A DNA stretch of 64,000 nt from Chryseobacterium gambrini. GTDB lineage: Bacteria; Bacteroidota; Bacteroidia; Flavobacteriales; Weeksellaceae. Below, piece after piece: positions 60,663 to 64,000 of the stretch. The DNA is taken from contig NZ_FTOV01000014.1 of assembly GCF_900156825.1 (NCBI RefSeq), positions 1-64,000 on the forward strand, written 5' to 3'. The position numbers were made by a program, and so were the translations under genes. Below the pieces are notes generated by a model. It had not been told where the DNA came from, searched no databases, and worked only from the letters and a program-made list of their open reading frames with translations. Within the stretch, counting starts at the first letter, position 1; the number at the start of each line of letters is the position of its first letter.

Positions 60663-62060
60663 TTAATCAACTTTATTTTTTGCAACTTGGGCCATAAGTT
60701 CTGCTTCTACCGCTACTGTATCTCCTACGTAACCATAACCCTGCATATGAACAATTCCTCTTCTGATAGGCTCTATTAATTCAATCTTGAAAATAAGCGT
60801 ATCTCCGGGAATTACTTTTCTCTTGAATTTTACTTTATCTATTTTAATAAAATACGTAGAGTAATTTTCGGGATCCGGAACACTTGCCAAAACAAGAATT
60901 CCCCCTGTCTGAGCTAAAGCTTCTACCTGTAAAACTCCCGGCATTACGGGTTCTTTTGGAAAATGTCCAACGAAGAAAGGTTCGTTCATTGTAACATTTT
61001 TAAGACCTACCACATGAGAATCTGAAAGCTCAAGAATTTTATCAATCAACAAGAACGGCGGTCTGTGAGGCATCAGTTTCATGATTCCGTTGATATCGAA
61101 AACCGGTTCTTTTGTTAAATCAAAGTCAGGAACATTTTTCTTCTTCTGCAATTTCCACTGACGGTTCAGTTTTTTTGCAAATTGTGTGTTTACGTAATGT
61201 CCCGGTTTGTTGGCAATTACTTTACCTTTTATTTTTACTCCTGCCAAAGCCAGATCACCGATCACATCAAGTAATTTGTGTCTTGCGGCTTCGTTGGGAT
61301 AGTTTAAGTTCAGGTTATCAAGAATTCCGTTTGGTCTTATCGATACATTATCTTTACCAAAGGCTTTCTTTAATTTTTCTGTGGTTTCCGGTGTAAGATC
61401 TTTATCTACATAAACAATCGCATTGGAAATATCTCCCCCTTTGATCAAACCATGATCCAAAAGCATTTCCAGCTCGTGTAAGAAACTGAATGTTCTTGCC
61501 GATGAAATTTCTTCTTTAAACTCAGAAATATTTTTAAGCGTAGCATTTTGAGTTCCCAAAACTTTGGTTCCAAAGTCTACCATCGTTGTTACTTCGTAGG
61601 TATCTGAAGGAATAATGGTGATCTCAGATCCTGTAGCCGGATCGCTGTAAGTAAGCACTTCTTTTACCACAAGATATTCTCTTGCAATATTTTGGTCTAC
61701 CACACCTACGCTTTCGATTGCTTCTACAAAGAATTTTGAAGAACCGTCTAAAATCGGCGGCTCAGAAGCATCCATTTCTAAAATAGCGTTATCGATATCA
61801 CATCCTACCAAAGCAGCCAGAAGATGCTCACAGGTTGTGATTTTCACGCCCAGTTTTTCTAATGTTGTTCCTCTTTCTGTAGCTACAACGTAGTTAACGT
61901 CTGCTTCGACCTGAGGATGCCCTTCCAAATCTGTTCTTACGAATACAAAACCTGTATTTTCTTTTGCAGGTTTCATGGTTAATTTTACTTCTTTACCAGT
62001 ATGAAGTCCGATTCCGGAAAGTGTCACTTCCTGCTGAAGTGTTTTTTGCATATCACTCAT
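60663..62060 (-). CDS. lpxC: bifunctional LpxC/FabZ
   Basis: 465 aa. Residues ~1-305 are LpxC, the zinc deacetylase committing to lipid A (GIGLHTGKEVKLTMKPA, zinc histidine in CEHLLAALVG, late metal region HKLLDVIGDLAL). Residues ~310-465 are FabZ, the 3-hydroxyacyl-ACP dehydratase, with HRPPFLLIDKILEL, HFPKEPVMPGVLQVEALAQ (catalytic His and Glu). The fusion is characteristic of Bacteroidota. It lies 4 bp from lpxD and abuts lpxA. Confidence 0.97.
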   Translation of the reverse strand: MSDMQKTLQQEVTLSGIGLHTGKEVKLTMKPAKENTGFVFVRTDLEGHPQVEADVNYVVATERGTTLEKLGVKITTCEHLLAALVGCDIDNAILEMDASEPPILDGSSKFFVEAIESVGVVDQNIAREYLVVKEVLTYSDPATGSEITIIPSDTYEVTTMVDFGTKVLGTQNATLKNISEFKEEISSARTFSFLHELEMLLDHGLIKGGDISNAIVYVDKDLTPETTEKLKKAFGKDNVSIRPNGILDNLNLNYPNEAARHKLLDVIGDLALAGVKIKGKVIANKPGHYVNTQFAKKLNRQWKLQKKKNVPDFDLTKEPVFDINGIMKLMPHRPPFLLIDKILELSDSHVVGLKNVTMNEPFFVGHFPKEPVMPGVLQVEALAQTGGILVLASVPDPENYSTYFIKIDKVKFKRKVIPGDTLIFKIELIEPIRRGIVHMQGYGYVGDTVAVEAELMAQVAKNKVD

Positions 62061-62064
62061 TAGT

Positions 62065-63084
62065 TTAATCTTTTGAGTTATTCTCGAGATTATTTATTCT
62101 TTTAACCACTTCAGGTAAGTTTCTGAAATGTACATAACTTCTAAGATAGTCGTTGTAGCTGATCGCCGGAGAACCGTAAATGGTTTCCCTGTCGTTTACG
62201 CTGGAATTTACACCACTCTGAGCCTGTATTTTTACCTGATTTCCTATTTTGATGTGTCCTACAACGCCCACCTGACCTCCGATCTGGTTCCAGTCTCCGA
62301 TGGTTGTAGATCCTGCAATTCCGGCTTGCGCGGCAATTACGTTATTTTTTCCGATTTTTACGTTGTGTGCAATCTGGATCAGGTTATCGATCTTTGTTCC
62401 TTTTCCGATTACGGTAGAACCGATGGTTGCTCTGTCTATACTGCAGTTGGAACCAATTTCCACATCATCTTCAATGATCACATTTCCTAACTGCGGAATT
62501 TTTTTGAATCCATCCGGAGTCGGCTGAAATCCGAAACCGTCTCCTCCGATTACTGTGTTGGAATGAATAACACAATTGTCTCCGATGATGCAGTAATCAT
62601 AAATTCTCGCACCACTGTCGATTTTGCAGTTTTTCCCGATTTTCACGCCTTTTCCGATGTAAACCTGCGGATAAATCTGGCTTCCTTCTCCTACTTTTGC
62701 TTTTTCTGAAACGTAGGTAAAAGCTCCGATATACACATTCTCGCCGATTACAGCGGTTTCATGGATGGAAGAACCGTTTTCGATTCCTGTTCTTCTGCCC
62801 TGCATTTCCTGATAAAGATTCATGAGAATCTGGAATGAGAGATAAGCATCCTTTACAGTAATAACGGTAGGATTATAAGAATCTTTTGAGATAAGCTTTT
62901 CCGAAACAATGATAACGGAACATTTTGAAGTCTCTAAATAATGCGAAAATCTATCCTGCGCGATGAAAGAAAGATGTCCTGTTTCCCCACTTTCTATGGG
63001 CGAAACTCCAGTAATAAGTGCATTCTCGTCACCTATTATTTTTCCGTCGATAAAACTTGCAATTTGCGAAGCTGTAAATTCCAT
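62065..63084 (-). CDS. lpxD: UDP-3-O-(3-hydroxyacyl)glucosamine N-acyltransferase
   Basis: 339 aa from ATG 63084 (MEFTASQIASFIDG). An upstream TTG at 63093 in frame is rejected because it lies inside the -7 promoter element. The N-terminal sugar-binding domain (~1-100) precedes the hexapeptide helix; the catalytic histidine is in LIQIAHNVKIGKNN, followed by QAGIAGSTTIGDW and GQVGVVGHIKIG. It adds the second acyl chain in lipid A synthesis and leads the lpxD-lpxC/fabZ-lpxA operon. Confidence 0.96.
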   Translation of the reverse strand: MEFTASQIASFIDGKIIGDENALITGVSPIESGETGHLSFIAQDRFSHYLETSKCSVIIVSEKLISKDSYNPTVITVKDAYLSFQILMNLYQEMQGRRTGIENGSSIHETAVIGENVYIGAFTYVSEKAKVGEGSQIYPQVYIGKGVKIGKNCKIDSGARIYDYCIIGDNCVIHSNTVIGGDGFGFQPTPDGFKKIPQLGNVIIEDDVEIGSNCSIDRATIGSTVIGKGTKIDNLIQIAHNVKIGKNNVIAAQAGIAGSTTIGDWNQIGGQVGVVGHIKIGNQVKIQAQSGVNSSVNDRETIYGSPAISYNDYLRSYVHFRNLPEVVKRINNLENNSKD

Positions 63085-63090
63085 ATTCTG

Positions 63091-63118
63091 CAAAGATAAG
63101 AAATTCTGTAATTCGCAA
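63091..63118 (-). promoter_or_regulatory. promoter of the lpxD operon
   Basis: On the minus strand, TATCTTTG (63091-63098) is a perfect -7 element and TTG (63116-63118) the -33, with a 17-bp spacer. The ATG at 63084 lies only ~6 bp further on, so the transcript is probably leaderless or nearly so. Confidence 0.55.
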
Positions 63119-63156
63119 ACATTTTTTAGTTTTCGGAACGTAAATTTTAATATTCT

Positions 63157-64000
63157 TTAAGAAATAATGTGTGAAATATTCCTTGGAAAAGTAAGAATAT
63201 ACCTTGTTGTTTTGTTTACCATCAAGCCCGATAAAAGCTGGTCTTCCGATTCGTCAAGACGGATTTTTTTACCGTTTTTCTGCAACAGATAAATCGGCTG
63301 TTTTTCAGTATCGTACGGAAGCAGTTTTCTCTTGATCTCATGGACGAGTTCTTTACCATTATGAATTCCGAAAAATTCATTCACATTTTTTACTTTTTCT
63401 TCAATAAAACTTTCATCAAAAGGATGTGAAGAAATTATGGTTTTCGGAAGGTTTCTCTGGATCACACATTTACACCAGTAAGACAAAATCATGTCGTCTG
63501 CGTGCTGCCAGTTTTTCATTGCCTGAATAATATCATTATCATCCAGCTGCGTGAATCTTTCAATATCTTCATCTGTAGCAGTACTTTTCCCGCGATGAAG
63601 AAAGTATTTCAGATTTTCTGCTGCCGGTAAATCGATTCCCTGCGACACCAAAAGTTTGGCTCTTTCTAAAATTTTAACGAGAAGAAATTCTGCCAGAGCA
63701 GACGTTTTATGGTAGTATACCTGCCAATACATAAACATTCTTGCGGTAAGGAAATTCTCAATAGAATAGACTCCTTTTGCATCAATCACCAATTCGCCTT
63801 CATCGCAGACGTTCATCATAGAGATGATTCTCTGGGTATTGATGCTTCCTTCGGAAACTCCCGTAAAAAAGCTGTCCCGCTTCAGATAATCGAGTCTGTC
63901 CACATCCAGTTGTGAGGAAATAAGCTGGTTGAAAAACTTATGGTGGTATTTTCCCTGAAACATTTCGATAGCGCAGGATAATTCTCCGTTAAATTCATCA
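63157..64000 (-). CDS. HD-domain phosphohydrolase, 5'-truncated by the window edge
   Basis: At least 281 codons; the frame stays open to the last base of the window, so the N-terminus with the HD metal motif lies beyond. The visible part has LISSQLDVDRLDYLKRDSFFTGVSEG, the hallmark of SAMHD1/dGTPase-like HD proteins, and a C-terminal ~200 residues with a helical regulatory region. Members hydrolyse dNTPs or related nucleotides. It stands upstream of and in the same direction as the lipid A operon, with a separate promoter between. Confidence 0.85.
   Translation of the reverse strand, partial: DEFNGELSCAIEMFQGKYHHKFFNQLISSQLDVDRLDYLKRDSFFTGVSEGSINTQRIISMMNVCDEGELVIDAKGVYSIENFLTARMFMYWQVYYHKTSALAEFLLVKILERAKLLVSQGIDLPAAENLKYFLHRGKSTATDEDIERFTQLDDNDIIQAMKNWQHADDMILSYWCKCVIQRNLPKTIISSHPFDESFIEEKVKNVNEFFGIHNGKELVHEIKRKLLPYDTEKQPIYLLQKNGKKIRLDESEDQLLSGLMVNKTTRYILTFPRNISHIIS

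Overview
The window looks like chromosomal DNA of a Weeksellaceae flavobacterium, most likely Chryseobacterium or a close relative. The evidence is low GC, a type IX secretion C-terminal sorting domain, an outer-membrane beta-barrel of the OMP_b-brl_3 kind, a fused LpxC-FabZ, and the Bacteroidota -7 promoter element TAnnTTTG ahead of several genes. No tRNA, rRNA, integrase or transposase gene was seen.

Layout. 0-3.8 kb: small or hypothetical genes, a secreted thioredoxin, a pair of paralogous secreted proteins (one frameshifted) and a sialidase-like protein. 3.8-10.2 kb: dnaK, ppk1-ppx, a Rossmann oxidoreductase and a 50-aa membrane peptide. 10.3-20 kb: a large T9SS-exported protein, a sirtuin, a LuxR-type response regulator, Nfu and Mrp Fe-S factors, and a membrane protein/metallophosphoesterase pair. 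20-33 kb: GH92 mannosidase, phytanoyl-CoA dioxygenase, a dicarboxylate symporter, two BON proteins, an outer-membrane barrel and a CocE-type peptidase, separated by tandem repeat arrays. 33-35.7 kb: AlkB, Ada-like methyltransferase and agmatinase. 35.8-41 kb: an acquired island. 41-53 kb: HAD phosphatase, arginine decarboxylase, lipoprotein phosphatase, thiamine pyrophosphokinase, cobalamin adenosyltransferase, DinB, a WYL regulator, an ABC exporter, LptB and HemB. 53-64 kb: a minimal T9SS-domain protein, a NatAB-like exporter, SucD, EF-P, the lipid A cluster (lpxD, lpxC-fabZ, lpxA, plus a second lpxD-like gene) and a partial HD phosphohydrolase.

The most interesting stretch is 35.8-41 kb, which lies between agmatinase (speB) and arginine decarboxylase (speA), two steps of one putrescine route. 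It holds two AT-rich units, each ending in a roughly 130-nt attC-like inverted-repeat element (35838-35966, 37220-37350, 40814-40950), so they look like integron-type gene cassettes without a local integrase. The first carries a lipoprotein that fuses an intradiol-dioxygenase-like domain to a CPVC thioredoxin-like domain. The second is a tight four-gene operon: a TIR protein, a DUF3892-like plus ThsB-like TIR protein, a double-TIR protein, and a SLOG-fold protein with no effector domain. I propose this as a Thoeris-like NAD+/cyclic-nucleotide immune system that lacks the usual SIR2 effector.

The intergenic DNA is rich in dispersed repeats: GC-rich perfect palindromes, a GGCTAAAGCC family, GTCATTCTGA-type elements, a six-copy ~200-220-bp array, a 209-bp tandem array that has copied a gene's start region, and 7- and 8-bp VNTRs, one of which overlaps an ABC exporter's stop codon.
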